A DNA stretch of 7,376 nucleotides from Deltaproteobacteria bacterium. GTDB taxonomy: Bacteria > Myxococcota_A > UBA9160 > PR03. The notes beneath the pieces are model-generated. The model saw nothing but the letters and a program-made list of their open reading frames with translations, had not been told where the DNA came from and made no database searches. Position 1 is the first letter of the stretch. Every line of letters starts with the position of its first letter. A program made the position numbers and the translations under genes. The stretch spans positions 1-7,376 of the forward strand of contig JAGSPS010000158.1 of NCBI GenBank assembly GCA_018262315.1, in the 5' to 3' direction. Positions 1 to 6,009 of this stretch are shown here, piece by piece.

Positions 1-218
1 GCGGCCTGCTCTACGACTTGACGCGCACGCTCGCCGAGCACGATCTCGAGATCTACATATCGAAGGCGACGACGGTGCTCGACCAGATCGCCGACACCTT
101 CTACGTGAAGGACACGCGCGAGGCGGGCTTCCAGAAGCTCAGCGATCCCGAGCGCATCGCGGCGCTGCAACGCGCGCTGCTCGACGCCGCGCAGCTCGAG
201 GAGGTCGGCGATGGCTGA
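1..218 (+). CDS. glnD: GlnD C-terminal ACT domain (partial, 5' end outside window)
   Basis: This is the last 71 residues of a protein whose beginning lies left of the window; the reading frame starts at base 3. The sequence GLLYDLTRTLAEHDLEIYIS followed by ADTFYVKD matches the C-terminal ACT domain of the bifunctional [protein-PII] uridylyltransferase/uridylyl-removing enzyme, where a 'PGLL' helix start and a 'D-x-FYV-x-D' strand are hallmarks. GlnD senses glutamine through its ACT domains and modifies PII proteins in the cytoplasm, controlling glutamine synthetase and nitrogen genes. The stop codon overlaps the xerD start by eight bases (ATGGCTGA), so the two are probably co-translated. Other ACT proteins (RelA, for example) are possible, but the ACT domain at the extreme C-terminus with the FYVKD ending fits GlnD best. 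The nucleotidyltransferase and HD domains cannot be seen here. Confidence 0.82.
   Translation, partial: GLLYDLTRTLAEHDLEIYISKATTVLDQIADTFYVKDTREAGFQKLSDPERIAALQRALLDAAQLEEVGDG
198..205 (+). promoter_or_regulatory. Strong Shine-Dalgarno site for xerD
   Basis: GAGGAGGT lies five bases before the ATG at 211, inside the last codons of glnD. It is a near-complete match to the anti-Shine-Dalgarno sequence. It supports ATG 211 as the xerD start and suggests xerD can initiate translation on its own as well as by coupling to glnD. Confidence 0.7.
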
Positions 219-1161
219 TCGGGCGCGCGGCACCGCAATCGAGATCAGGGCCGCGATCGATCGCTTCCTCACGCATCTGGCGGTCGAGCGCGGGCTCGCG
301 CGCAACACGCTCGAGGCGTACGGCCGCGATCTCGAGCGGCTCGCCGCGCATCTCGGGGCGCAGGGCGTGCGTAGCCCCGAAGCGATCCGCGCCGAACACT
401 GGCGGAGCTTCGCGGTGTCGCTCGAGCGCGAGGGGCTGTCGCCCGCGTCGCGCACGCGCATGCTCGTCAGCGCGCGGCGCTTCGGCGCGCGGCTGGTCGC
501 GGATGGCGTGCTCAAGCGCGACCCGGCCGAGGGTCTCGCGACGCCCGGGCGCGGGCTGCGCCTCCCGCGTGTGCTCCGCGAGGACGAAACCGGGGCGTTG
601 CTCGACGCGGCGGCGGCCGGGACGGGGCCGATCGCGACGCGCGACTGCGCGATGCTCGAAGTCCTCTACGGCGCAGGCCTGCGCGTTTCCGAACTGGTCT
701 CGCTGCCGCTCGCGGGGCTCGACCGCCGGGCGGGCCTGCTGCGCGTGTTCGGCAAGGGCAGCCGCGAACGCATGGTGCCGCTCGGCGAGCCCGCGCTGCG
801 TGCGATCGAGACCTGGCTCGCCGAAGGGCGACCGCTCTGGGCGCGGCGTGCGCGAAGCGGCAGCGACGCGGTGTTTCTCACCGCCCGTGGCACGCCGATG
901 ACGCGGCAGAACTTCTTCGTGCGGTTGCGACAGCTCGCGCGTCGCGCCGGGATTGCCAGCGAACGCGTGTCGCCGCACGTCTTGCGCCACTCCTTCGCGA
1001 CCGACCTGCTCGAGGGAGGCGCCGATCTGCGCGCCGTGCAGGCGATGCTGGGTCACGCAGATCTCGCCACCACGCAGGTCTACACCCACGTGAGCCGTGA
1101 CGGACTGCGCCGGACGGTCGAGGCGCACCATCCGCGCGGCGCGGGGACGCGCACCCCGTGA
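211..1161 (+). CDS. xerD: Tyrosine recombinase XerD-like
   Basis: A 316-residue site-specific tyrosine recombinase, close to the usual ~300 residues of XerC/XerD. With its partner it resolves chromosome dimers at dif near the terminus. Residues ~10-105 form the SAM-like core-binding domain (RNTLEAYGRDLERL) and ~118-305 the catalytic domain. All catalytic residues are visible: R158 (GAGLRVSEL), K182 (GKGSRERMVPL), H256 and R259 (PHVLRHSFATDLLEGG), H282 (MLGHADL) and nucleophile Y291 (TTQVYTHV). The 'HHPRG' near the C-terminus resembles the XerD ending (HHPRA) more than XerC. The setting between glnD and a CCA enzyme, with overlaps on both sides and no att-like repeats, argues against a phage or integron integrase. 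The start is set by the GAGGAGGT site. The family call is firm; XerD rather than XerC is inference from the tail. Confidence 0.93.
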   Translation: MADRARGTAIEIRAAIDRFLTHLAVERGLARNTLEAYGRDLERLAAHLGAQGVRSPEAIRAEHWRSFAVSLEREGLSPASRTRMLVSARRFGARLVADGVLKRDPAEGLATPGRGLRLPRVLREDETGALLDAAAAGTGPIATRDCAMLEVLYGAGLRVSELVSLPLAGLDRRAGLLRVFGKGSRERMVPLGEPALRAIETWLAEGRPLWARRARSGSDAVFLTARGTPMTRQNFFVRLRQLARRAGIASERVSPHVLRHSFATDLLEGGADLRAVQAMLGHADLATTQVYTHVSRDGLRRTVEAHHPRGAGTRTP

Positions 1162-2621
1162 GGGAATCGGTGCTCGATGCCGTGCGCCGCGGGCTCACAC
1201 CCGGCGAGGCCGCGCTCTTCGAAGCGGTGCTCGCCGAGGCCGAGAAGCGTCACGTCGCGCTGTATCTGGTCGGTGGGCCGGTCCGCGACATCCTGCTGGG
1301 GCGCGGTCTGCGCGACGTGGATCTGATCGTCGAACCGCGCGAAGACGTGCCGCTCGGCGCCGCGGAGCTGGCGCGCGCCGCGGCGCCGGCGCGCAGCCAG
1401 GTGGTGGAACACGATCGCTTCGGCACGGTGCGGATCGAGACCGCCGACGGCGCGCTCGACGTCGCAACGGTGCGTCGCGAGAGTTATGCGCGCCCGGGTG
1501 CGCTGCCGAGCGTCGAGCCGGGTACCCTCGAGGACGACTTGCGCCGCCGCGACTTCACCGTGAACGCGCTCGCGGTGCCGATCAGCGCGGCAGCAAGGCG
1601 GGGCCGGCCCGCGTTGATCGATCCCGAGAGCGGGCGCGACGACGTGAGCCGCGGCGTCCTGCGCGTCTTCCATGCGGCGAGCTTTCACGACGACCCGACG
1701 CGCGCGCTGCGCGCCGCGCGGCTCGCCGAGCGCCTCGGGTTCCGGCTCTCGCGCGGTTCGCGCACGGCGCTGCGCGATGCGATCGGCGCGGGCGCCTTCA
1801 GCGCGGTCTCCGGGGATCGCTGGCGGCGCGAGTTCGAGAAGCTGTTCGACGACGCGCGGCGCGGACTCGATCCCGCTGCCGCGCTGCGGATGCTCGCCGA
1901 GTGGCACGTGCTCGGGGCGCTCGAACCCGGCCTCAGCGTGCCGAAGCTCGCGCTTCCGGCGTTGCGGCGACTCGGGCGCAGCCTCGCTGCACCGCCGTTT
2001 CCCGCAGCGCGATTGCGACCCTGGGCCGCGGGCCTCGCGGTTTGGCTCGCGGATCTGGACGCGACGTCGCGACGGCGGACGCTGCGGCGTTTCGCCGTGC
2101 GCGGCGAGTTGGCGCAGCGCATCGCGGAATTTCCGCGCCTGCGCAACCGCTGTCTGCGGACGCTGGCTACGGCACGCGGGCGCGGCTCCGTCGACGCGTT
2201 GTTGGGCGGCATCGACGAAGAACGGCTGCTCGCGCTCTTCGCCTACGCGCCGCCCGCCAGTCGGCGCCGGCTGCTGCGCTGGGCGCTCGAGGACCGCACG
2301 CGAAGACCGCCCGTCACGGGCGCGGATCTCGTTGCAGCCGGACTCTCGGGTCCCGTCGTCGGTGCGGCGCTCGCGCGGATTCGGCTGGCGTGGCTCGACG
2401 GCGCGGTGCACACGCGCGACGAGGCGATCGCACTTGCGCGCGAGCTGGGCGCGCGGCTCGGCCGCCGCAGCGCGTCGCGACCGCGCAAGCGGGCGAGGCG
2501 CGTCGCGACGCGGCCCGCGACTGGCAAATCGACGAAAGTGTCGTTGCCGGCGCCGGAGCCTTCGTCCATACTGCCGGCCGCCACCCCACCGACACGGGCC
2601 CTCCACCCGGAGCGGCAATGA
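1158..2621 (+). CDS. cca: CCA tRNA nucleotidyltransferase / poly(A) polymerase family protein
   Basis: A 487-residue class II nucleotidyltransferase of the Pol beta superfamily, which adds CCA (or part of it) to tRNA 3' ends, or poly(A) in some paralogues. Visible motifs: GGPVRD (39-44), the metal-binding pair D53/D55 in RDVDLIVE, a third carboxylate D101 in LDVATVRRESY, the ribose-binding RRRDFTVNALA (129-139), and the nucleotide-templating segment DDPTRALRAARLAERLGF (178-195), with D179 and R182 as expected base-reading residues. A tail-type motif follows at 387-416 (VTGADLVAAGL, then ARIRLAWLDG), where the usual PGP is SGP. No HD phosphohydrolase domain is evident. Residues ~432-487 are an unusual Arg- and Pro-rich tail. 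The GTG start overlaps the xerD stop (GTGA) with no good Shine-Dalgarno, so coupling is likely. CCA addition is preferred over poly(A) because of the DVATVRRESY region. Partial activity (A-only or C-only) cannot be excluded. Confidence 0.88.
   Translation: MRESVLDAVRRGLTPGEAALFEAVLAEAEKRHVALYLVGGPVRDILLGRGLRDVDLIVEPREDVPLGAAELARAAAPARSQVVEHDRFGTVRIETADGALDVATVRRESYARPGALPSVEPGTLEDDLRRRDFTVNALAVPISAAARRGRPALIDPESGRDDVSRGVLRVFHAASFHDDPTRALRAARLAERLGFRLSRGSRTALRDAIGAGAFSAVSGDRWRREFEKLFDDARRGLDPAAALRMLAEWHVLGALEPGLSVPKLALPALRRLGRSLAAPPFPAARLRPWAAGLAVWLADLDATSRRRTLRRFAVRGELAQRIAEFPRLRNRCLRTLATARGRGSVDALLGGIDEERLLALFAYAPPASRRRLLRWALEDRTRRPPVTGADLVAAGLSGPVVGAALARIRLAWLDGAVHTRDEAIALARELGARLGRRSASRPRKRARRVATRPATGKSTKVSLPAPEPSSILPAATPPTRALHPERQ
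2609..2612 (+). promoter_or_regulatory. Shine-Dalgarno site for scpA
   Basis: GGAG sits five bases before the ATG at 2618. It decides the scpA start, because the same reading frame stays open far upstream through the cca gene by chance. The ATG also overlaps the cca stop codon as ATGA. Confidence 0.6.
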
Positions 2622-3463
2622 CGAATCCCACCGCAACGCCGCCGCTGCCCGGGGCGGTTGCGTCGCTCTTCGAACCGATCACCGACGCGGGCTCCGCCTG
2701 CGCGATCCGGCTGTCCGTGTTCGAGGGGCCGCTCGATCTGTTGCTCTATCTGATCCGCGAGAACGAACTCGAGATCACCGACCTGCCGATCTCCCAGGTC
2801 GCGAATCAGTATCTCGAGTATCTCGACCTGCTGCGCGAGCTGGACCTCGACCTGGCGGCCGAGTATCTGTTGATGGCCGCGACGCTGGCGTGGATCAAGT
2901 CGCGCATGTTGCTGCCGCCCGACGCCGGCGCCGAGGCCGACGAAGAGGGCGGCGACCCGCGCGCCGAGCTGGTCGCGCGATTGCTCGAATACCAGCGCTA
3001 TCGCGAAGCGGCGGATGCGCTGGGCGCCCGCCCGCTGCTCGGCCGCGAGGTCTTCGCGGCAGCCGGCGCGGCCGTCGAGGAGCCGCCCGAAGCGGAGCGC
3101 GAGATCGAAGTGAGTCTGCTCCAGCTCGTCGAGGCGTTGCGGCGCGTGCTGCGCGATGCGAAGACGCCCGACGGCATCCACGAGGTGGTCGGCGAACCGA
3201 TCACGGTCCGCGAGCGGATGGTCCTGGTGATCGATGCGCTGGAGCGCGCCGAGGTGATCGAGCTGGAGGAGCTGTTGCGCGGACCCGAGGGTTCGGCGCC
3301 GACGCGGTCGATCATCGTCGCGACCTTCCTCGCCATCCTCGAGCTCGCGAAGCTCGCGACGCTGCGCATCTTCCAGAGCCTCGGCGATGCAGGTGCACCC
3401 GAGGGACCGATCCGGCTGCGGCGCGCGGGCGATCCGAGCGCGGCGCGCGCCGAAATTGCGTGA
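2618..3463 (+). CDS. scpA: Segregation and condensation protein A
   Basis: A 281-residue kleisin subunit of the bacterial SMC-ScpA-ScpB condensin, which loads on the chromosome near oriC, extrudes loops and aids segregation. The N-terminal SMC-neck-binding domain opens with the family signature FEGPLDLLLYLIRENELEI (35-53), then LDLDLAAEYLLMAATLAWIKSR (75-96), which is characteristic. An acidic linker (102-113) and a variable middle region follow. The C-terminal winged-helix domain lies at about 195-256 (TVRERMVLVIDAL, IIVATFLAILELAKL). Residues 1-28 form an extra Pro/Ala-containing N-terminal extension before the usual start of homology. The ATG overlaps the cca stop (ATGA) and has its own GGAG. 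scpB follows after 16 bases, the standard pairing. Confidence 0.96.
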   Translation: MTNPTATPPLPGAVASLFEPITDAGSACAIRLSVFEGPLDLLLYLIRENELEITDLPISQVANQYLEYLDLLRELDLDLAAEYLLMAATLAWIKSRMLLPPDAGAEADEEGGDPRAELVARLLEYQRYREAADALGARPLLGREVFAAAGAAVEEPPEAEREIEVSLLQLVEALRRVLRDAKTPDGIHEVVGEPITVRERMVLVIDALERAEVIELEELLRGPEGSAPTRSIIVATFLAILELAKLATLRIFQSLGDAGAPEGPIRLRRAGDPSAARAEIA

Positions 3464-3465
3464 GC

Positions 3466-3477
3466 AGGGAAGGGGAG
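3466..3477 (+). promoter_or_regulatory. Purine-rich ribosome binding site for scpB
   Basis: AGGGAAGGGGAG fills most of the 16-base gap between scpA and scpB. The 5' AGGGAA part has near-ideal spacing (8 bases) to ATG 3480. The site supports 3480 as the start over an in-frame ATG at 3387 inside scpA. This is the only junction of the operon where the genes do not overlap. Confidence 0.65.
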
Positions 3478-3479
3478 CC

Positions 3480-4112
3480 ATGGAGCCGCAGGACCGCCGT
3501 CGCATCCTCGAGGCGCTCTTGCTTTCGTCATCCGAGCCGGTGACGGCGGCGCGCCTCGGGCGCGTCGTACCCGACACTTCGGCGCGTGAAGTGCGGGAGG
3601 ACATCGAGGCGCTCAACGAGAGCTACGCCGCCGAGGGGCGTGGGTTCCGCATCGAGGACGTGAGCGGGGGCCATCAGCTACGCACGCTTCCGGAGCTCGC
3701 TCGCTTCGTGCAACAGCTCGAGCCGGTGCCGCCGCTGCGCATGTCGCGCGCGAGCCTCGAGACGCTCGCCATCATCGCCTACAAGCAGCCCGTCACGCGC
3801 GCCGAGATCGAGCACGTGCGCGGCGTCGATGCCGGACCGCTGCTGCGCGGGCTGCTCGAGCGACGCCTCGCGCGGATCGCGGGCCACCGCGAAGTGCCGG
3901 GTCGTCCGATCCTCTACGCCACGACGCCGCGCTTCCTCGAAGTGTTCGGGCTTGCCGGGCTTTCCGATCTGCCGACGCTCCGCGAAATCGAAGAGCTGCT
4001 GCGCGACCGTCTTCCGGACGGCGACGACGGGGCGGAGTCGACCGCCACGTCGGACGACGGCGCCGTCGCGCTTGCAATCGAAGACGCGGACGCGCCGCCG
4101 CAGACCCACTGA
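3480..4112 (+). CDS. scpB: Segregation and condensation protein B
   Basis: A 210-residue protein of two winged-helix domains that dimerises and binds the middle of ScpA in the SMC complex. The first domain covers about 5-80 (RRILEALLLSSSEPVTAARL, with GFRIEDVSGGHQLRT at 55-69). The second covers about 88-165 and carries the diagnostic LSRASLETLAIIAYKQPVTR-type segment (here with M at position 88), then AEIEHVRGVDAG and GRPILYATTPRFLEVFGL (141-158). Residues ~180-210 are an acidic, low-complexity tail (GDDG, EDAD). The length is typical for ScpB (about 180-250). The start at 3480 is preferred because of the strong purine-rich site before it and because homology begins at RRILEALL. The TGA stop overlaps a CTG that is the probable rluB start. 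Confidence 0.96.
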   Translation: MEPQDRRRILEALLLSSSEPVTAARLGRVVPDTSAREVREDIEALNESYAAEGRGFRIEDVSGGHQLRTLPELARFVQQLEPVPPLRMSRASLETLAIIAYKQPVTRAEIEHVRGVDAGPLLRGLLERRLARIAGHREVPGRPILYATTPRFLEVFGLAGLSDLPTLREIEELLRDRLPDGDDGAESTATSDDGAVALAIEDADAPPQTH

Positions 4113-4954
4113 GTCGCGAACGCCTCCAGAAAGTGCTGGCCGCGGCCGGCGTCGCCTCGCGGCGCAGCGCCGAAGCCTGGATCCGCGCCGGTCGCGTCAC
4201 GGTGGACGGCGTGGTGGCGCAGATCGGTGACTCGGCCGACCCGGCGACCTCGCGAATCGCGGTGGACGGCAAGCCGCTGCGGCTCGAACGCGCGGTCTAC
4301 TGGATCGCGCACAAGCCACGCGGTGTGCTCACCACGACGAGTGACCCCGAGGGACGGCGCACGGTGCTGCAGCTGATGCCCGCGGGCGGGCCGCGCGTGT
4401 TCCCGGTCGGGCGCCTCGACCTCGATACGGAGGGACTCGTCCTGCTCACCAACGACGGCGAGGTGACCCACGCGCTCCTCCACCCGTCGCTCGAAAGCGA
4501 GCGGGAATACCGCGTGACGGTGCGGGGCCGCGTCGACGACGCGACACTGGAGCGGATCTCTACCGGCGTCGTCCTCGACGACGGCGTGACCGCGCCGGCG
4601 CGCATCTCGCGGGTCGGCTTCGAACGCGGCGCCGACGCGACGTCGTTCACGCTGGTGATGCACGAGGGACGCAAGCGACAGATCCGGCGCACGATGGAGC
4701 AGCTGGGTCACCCGGTCACGCGCCTGGTTCGCGTGCGCATGGGGCCGCTGCTGCTCGGACGTCTCGGCTCCGGCAAGGTGCGCGTGCTGCGGGCGGAGGA
4801 GATTGCGCAGCTGAAGGCACATGCGCGCGCATCGCTGCAGCGGGCCGCGAAGGAATCGCAGCGGCAGGCAACCGGAAGCCGCCCGGCGCAAGCGCCCGAG
4901 ACGGGACGCAAAGCCCGAAAGAAGCCTCGCAGGAAGTCTCGATCTGGTGATTGA
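4109..4954 (+). CDS. rluB: 23S rRNA pseudouridine synthase RluB-like (probable CTG start)
   Basis: A 281-residue RsuA/RluB-type pseudouridine synthase, expected to convert a 23S rRNA uridine (U2605 in E. coli for RluB) during ribosome assembly. Counting from CTG 4109, the S4 RNA-binding domain is residues 2-56 (SRERLQKVLAAAGVASRRSA). The catalytic motif GRLDLDTEGLVLLTNDG is at 101-117, with D104 as the catalytic aspartate. EGRKRQIRRTMEQLGHPV (186-203) is the conserved C-terminal motif. Residues ~238-281 form a Lys/Arg-rich disordered tail, common in this family. The first ATG/GTG/TTG in frame is GTG 4133, which would remove SRERLQK from the S4 domain. CTG 4109 restores it and overlaps the scpB stop as CTGA, like the NTGA junctions upstream. 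RluB is a usual neighbour of scpAB. The family is certain; the start codon is inference. Confidence 0.93.
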   Translation: MSRERLQKVLAAAGVASRRSAEAWIRAGRVTVDGVVAQIGDSADPATSRIAVDGKPLRLERAVYWIAHKPRGVLTTTSDPEGRRTVLQLMPAGGPRVFPVGRLDLDTEGLVLLTNDGEVTHALLHPSLESEREYRVTVRGRVDDATLERISTGVVLDDGVTAPARISRVGFERGADATSFTLVMHEGRKRQIRRTMEQLGHPVTRLVRVRMGPLLLGRLGSGKVRVLRAEEIAQLKAHARASLQRAAKESQRQATGSRPAQAPETGRKARKKPRRKSRSGD

Positions 4955-4959
4955 AACGC

Positions 4960-4989
4960 TTGAATTCACATGGCTTTCGGTACTAGGAT
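4960..4989 (+). promoter_or_regulatory. Possible sigma-70-type promoter for the exported protein gene
   Basis: The 64 bases between rluB and the next start are visibly less GC-rich than their surroundings. TTGAAT (4960-4965) and TAGGAT (4984-4989) each match four of six consensus bases, with an 18-base spacer. Transcription would start about 20-25 bases before ATG 5019. An overlapping TACTAG (4981-4986, spacer 15) is an alternative -10. The evidence is weak, but this is the first non-coding gap large enough for a promoter after the six-gene operon. Confidence 0.33.
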
Positions 4990-5018
4990 GGTGTTCTCTG
5001 CAAGAGCTTCGAGGGCGC

Positions 5019-5921
5019 ATGCTGGACCTGCTCGATCGCCCCCTGTCTCGCCGCACCGCTGCGTCGCCGCAGCGACTTCGCCAGCTGGTCTTCACGCTGG
5101 GAATCGGCCTCGCCGCCGCGGCCGATGCGGGCTCGATCACGGGCGTTTGTCCGGACGGCAGCGTCTTCGTGGTGCGCAATCCCGCGAGCATCCCGTGCAG
5201 CCAGGCACGGCGCGTGGAGCCGCATCAAGTGCCGCCGATGCGGCCCGAGAACCTGCCGCGCTCGTATCTGTGGGACGTTTATCGCGAGAAGCAGAACGAG
5301 AACAACCCGTACAACCTCGTGGACCGCGCCGACAAGGTGCGCGGCGCGCTCGCGAAGGGCGGCAGCGCGCCGCCGCCCGAGGCGATGACACCGCAGCGCG
5401 GCGGTGAGCCCGGCGCGAGCGCGACGCTGCCCCAGGTCGCGTCGGCACCGCCCGTCACGGCGGCCGCGCCGCCGCCGCCGGGGGCAGAGCTGGGTCTCAC
5501 CGACGGCGAGTTGCGGGATCTCTTCTACCTGGTCGAGCTGTCGCAGGAGCAGGTTCCCGCCACGTTCGCGACCGAGGCGGGCGGCCAGGAGTCGCTGCGC
5601 GTCTCGTTCGCGCACTCGCAGGCTTTCGAGACGCGCGTGCGCTCGGCGACGAACGTGGACGGCCGCGTCGTGCTGTGGAGCGTGCAGCCGAAGCAACGCG
5701 AGACTTTCCGGCCGAACTTCACCTTCGTACAGGGAGAGACCGCGTTCCGCCCGCAGCCCGGCAACCCGCGCGAACTCGGCGTGTTGGTCGGCCGCTTCGG
5801 CGAGCTGGATCGCGAGGACCTGGTGCTCGGCTATGCCGTGCTCCCGGCCACGATCGATCTCGCCCGCCAGGTCGACCTCTACTGGGACGACCGCCGCCTC
5901 GCCGTGATCTTCGAACAGTGA
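5019..5921 (+). CDS. Uncharacterised exported protein with Pro/Ala linker
   Basis: I do not recognise this 300-residue protein. Residues 11-24 carry several arginines, and LVFTLGIGLAAAADA (23-37) is a signal-peptide core with cleavage likely after ADA, so the product should be periplasmic or secreted. The only two cysteines, C44 and C60, bracket a short conserved-looking segment (CPDGSVFVVRNPASIPC) and could form a disulfide. A polar stretch with NENNPYNLVDRADKVRG (93-109) follows. Residues ~113-158 are a Pro/Ala/Gly linker with a PPPP run. A compact C-terminal domain spans about 159-300 (LTDGELRDLFYLVELSQEQ, FRPNFTFVQGETAF, VDLYWDDRRLAVIFEQ), probably beta-rich. ATG 5019 is chosen for the GAGGG just before it and the signal peptide directly after. 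An in-frame GTG at 4947 overlapping rluB is a less likely start. It may be transcribed apart from rluB. Confidence 0.75.
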   Translation: MLDLLDRPLSRRTAASPQRLRQLVFTLGIGLAAAADAGSITGVCPDGSVFVVRNPASIPCSQARRVEPHQVPPMRPENLPRSYLWDVYREKQNENNPYNLVDRADKVRGALAKGGSAPPPEAMTPQRGGEPGASATLPQVASAPPVTAAAPPPPGAELGLTDGELRDLFYLVELSQEQVPATFATEAGGQESLRVSFAHSQAFETRVRSATNVDGRVVLWSVQPKQRETFRPNFTFVQGETAFRPQPGNPRELGVLVGRFGELDREDLVLGYAVLPATIDLARQVDLYWDDRRLAVIFEQ

Positions 5922-5924
5922 GTG

Positions 5925-5951
5925 CGCGCTGCGCGGAGCGGGCGCGGCGCG
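5925..5951 (+). terminator. Strong GC hairpin after the exported protein gene
   Basis: CGCGCTGCGC (5925-5934) pairs with GCGCGGCGCG (5942-5951) over ten base pairs around a seven-base loop, with one G-U wobble when read on the + strand. It begins four bases after the stop codon. There is no U-run, so it is not a textbook intrinsic terminator, but its position at the end of a + gene facing convergent genes makes a termination or mRNA-end role likely. On the minus strand the wobble becomes an A-C mismatch, so the hairpin favours + transcripts. Confidence 0.45.
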
Positions 5952-5975
5952 GACCAAAGTCGAGCGGATAGCGTC

Positions 5976-6001
5976 CGTGTTCGGGTTCCGATCCGTACAC
6001 G
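5976..6001 (-). terminator. Weak hairpin after the CAP-domain gene
   Basis: CGTGT (5976-5980) pairs with ACACG (5997-6001), and TCGG (5981-5984) pairs with CCGA (5988-5991), with a five-base bulge on one side. In the minus-strand direction it starts eight bases after the CAP-gene stop codon (6010-6012). There is no U-run. It could serve as the end of the minus-strand transcript, but the structure is modest. Confidence 0.25.
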
Positions 6002-6009
6002 ATTTCGCG

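Noticed and set aside
211..1161. Recombinase considered as an integrase of a mobile island
   Set aside because: It overlaps housekeeping genes on both sides, matches Xer proteins in length and ending, and no tRNA, att-like direct repeat or phage gene is near.
1097..2617. Long + strand open frame in phase with scpA running back through cca and into xerD
   Set aside because: The translated part is Arg/Ala-rich without motifs and overlaps the true cca frame. The ScpA signature begins only after the ATG at 2618, which has its own GGAG. No fusion is supported.
1080..2636. 518-codon open frame on the minus strand opposite the cca gene
   Set aside because: Its product is Arg/Ala-rich with no recognisable domain. 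The + strand gene has every motif of a nucleotidyltransferase, and long antisense frames are expected at this GC content.
3387..3479. Upstream in-frame ATG for scpB inside scpA
   Set aside because: It would add 31 unrelated residues. The purine-rich site before 3480 and the start of ScpB homology favour 3480.
2243..3616. 457-codon minus-strand open frame opposite scpA
   Set aside because: No domain is seen, and it lies opposite an unmistakable ScpA. Codon-bias shadow.
3914..5191. 425-codon minus-strand open frame spanning scpB, rluB and the next gene start
   Set aside because: It lies opposite clear RluB and ScpB motifs, crosses gene boundaries and the non-coding gap, and has no domain. It is an effect of GC-rich codon bias.
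4983..5957. 324-codon minus-strand open frame opposite the exported protein gene
   Set aside because: It is His/Arg/Ala-rich with no motif. The + frame has a signal peptide, cysteine pair and ribosome binding site.
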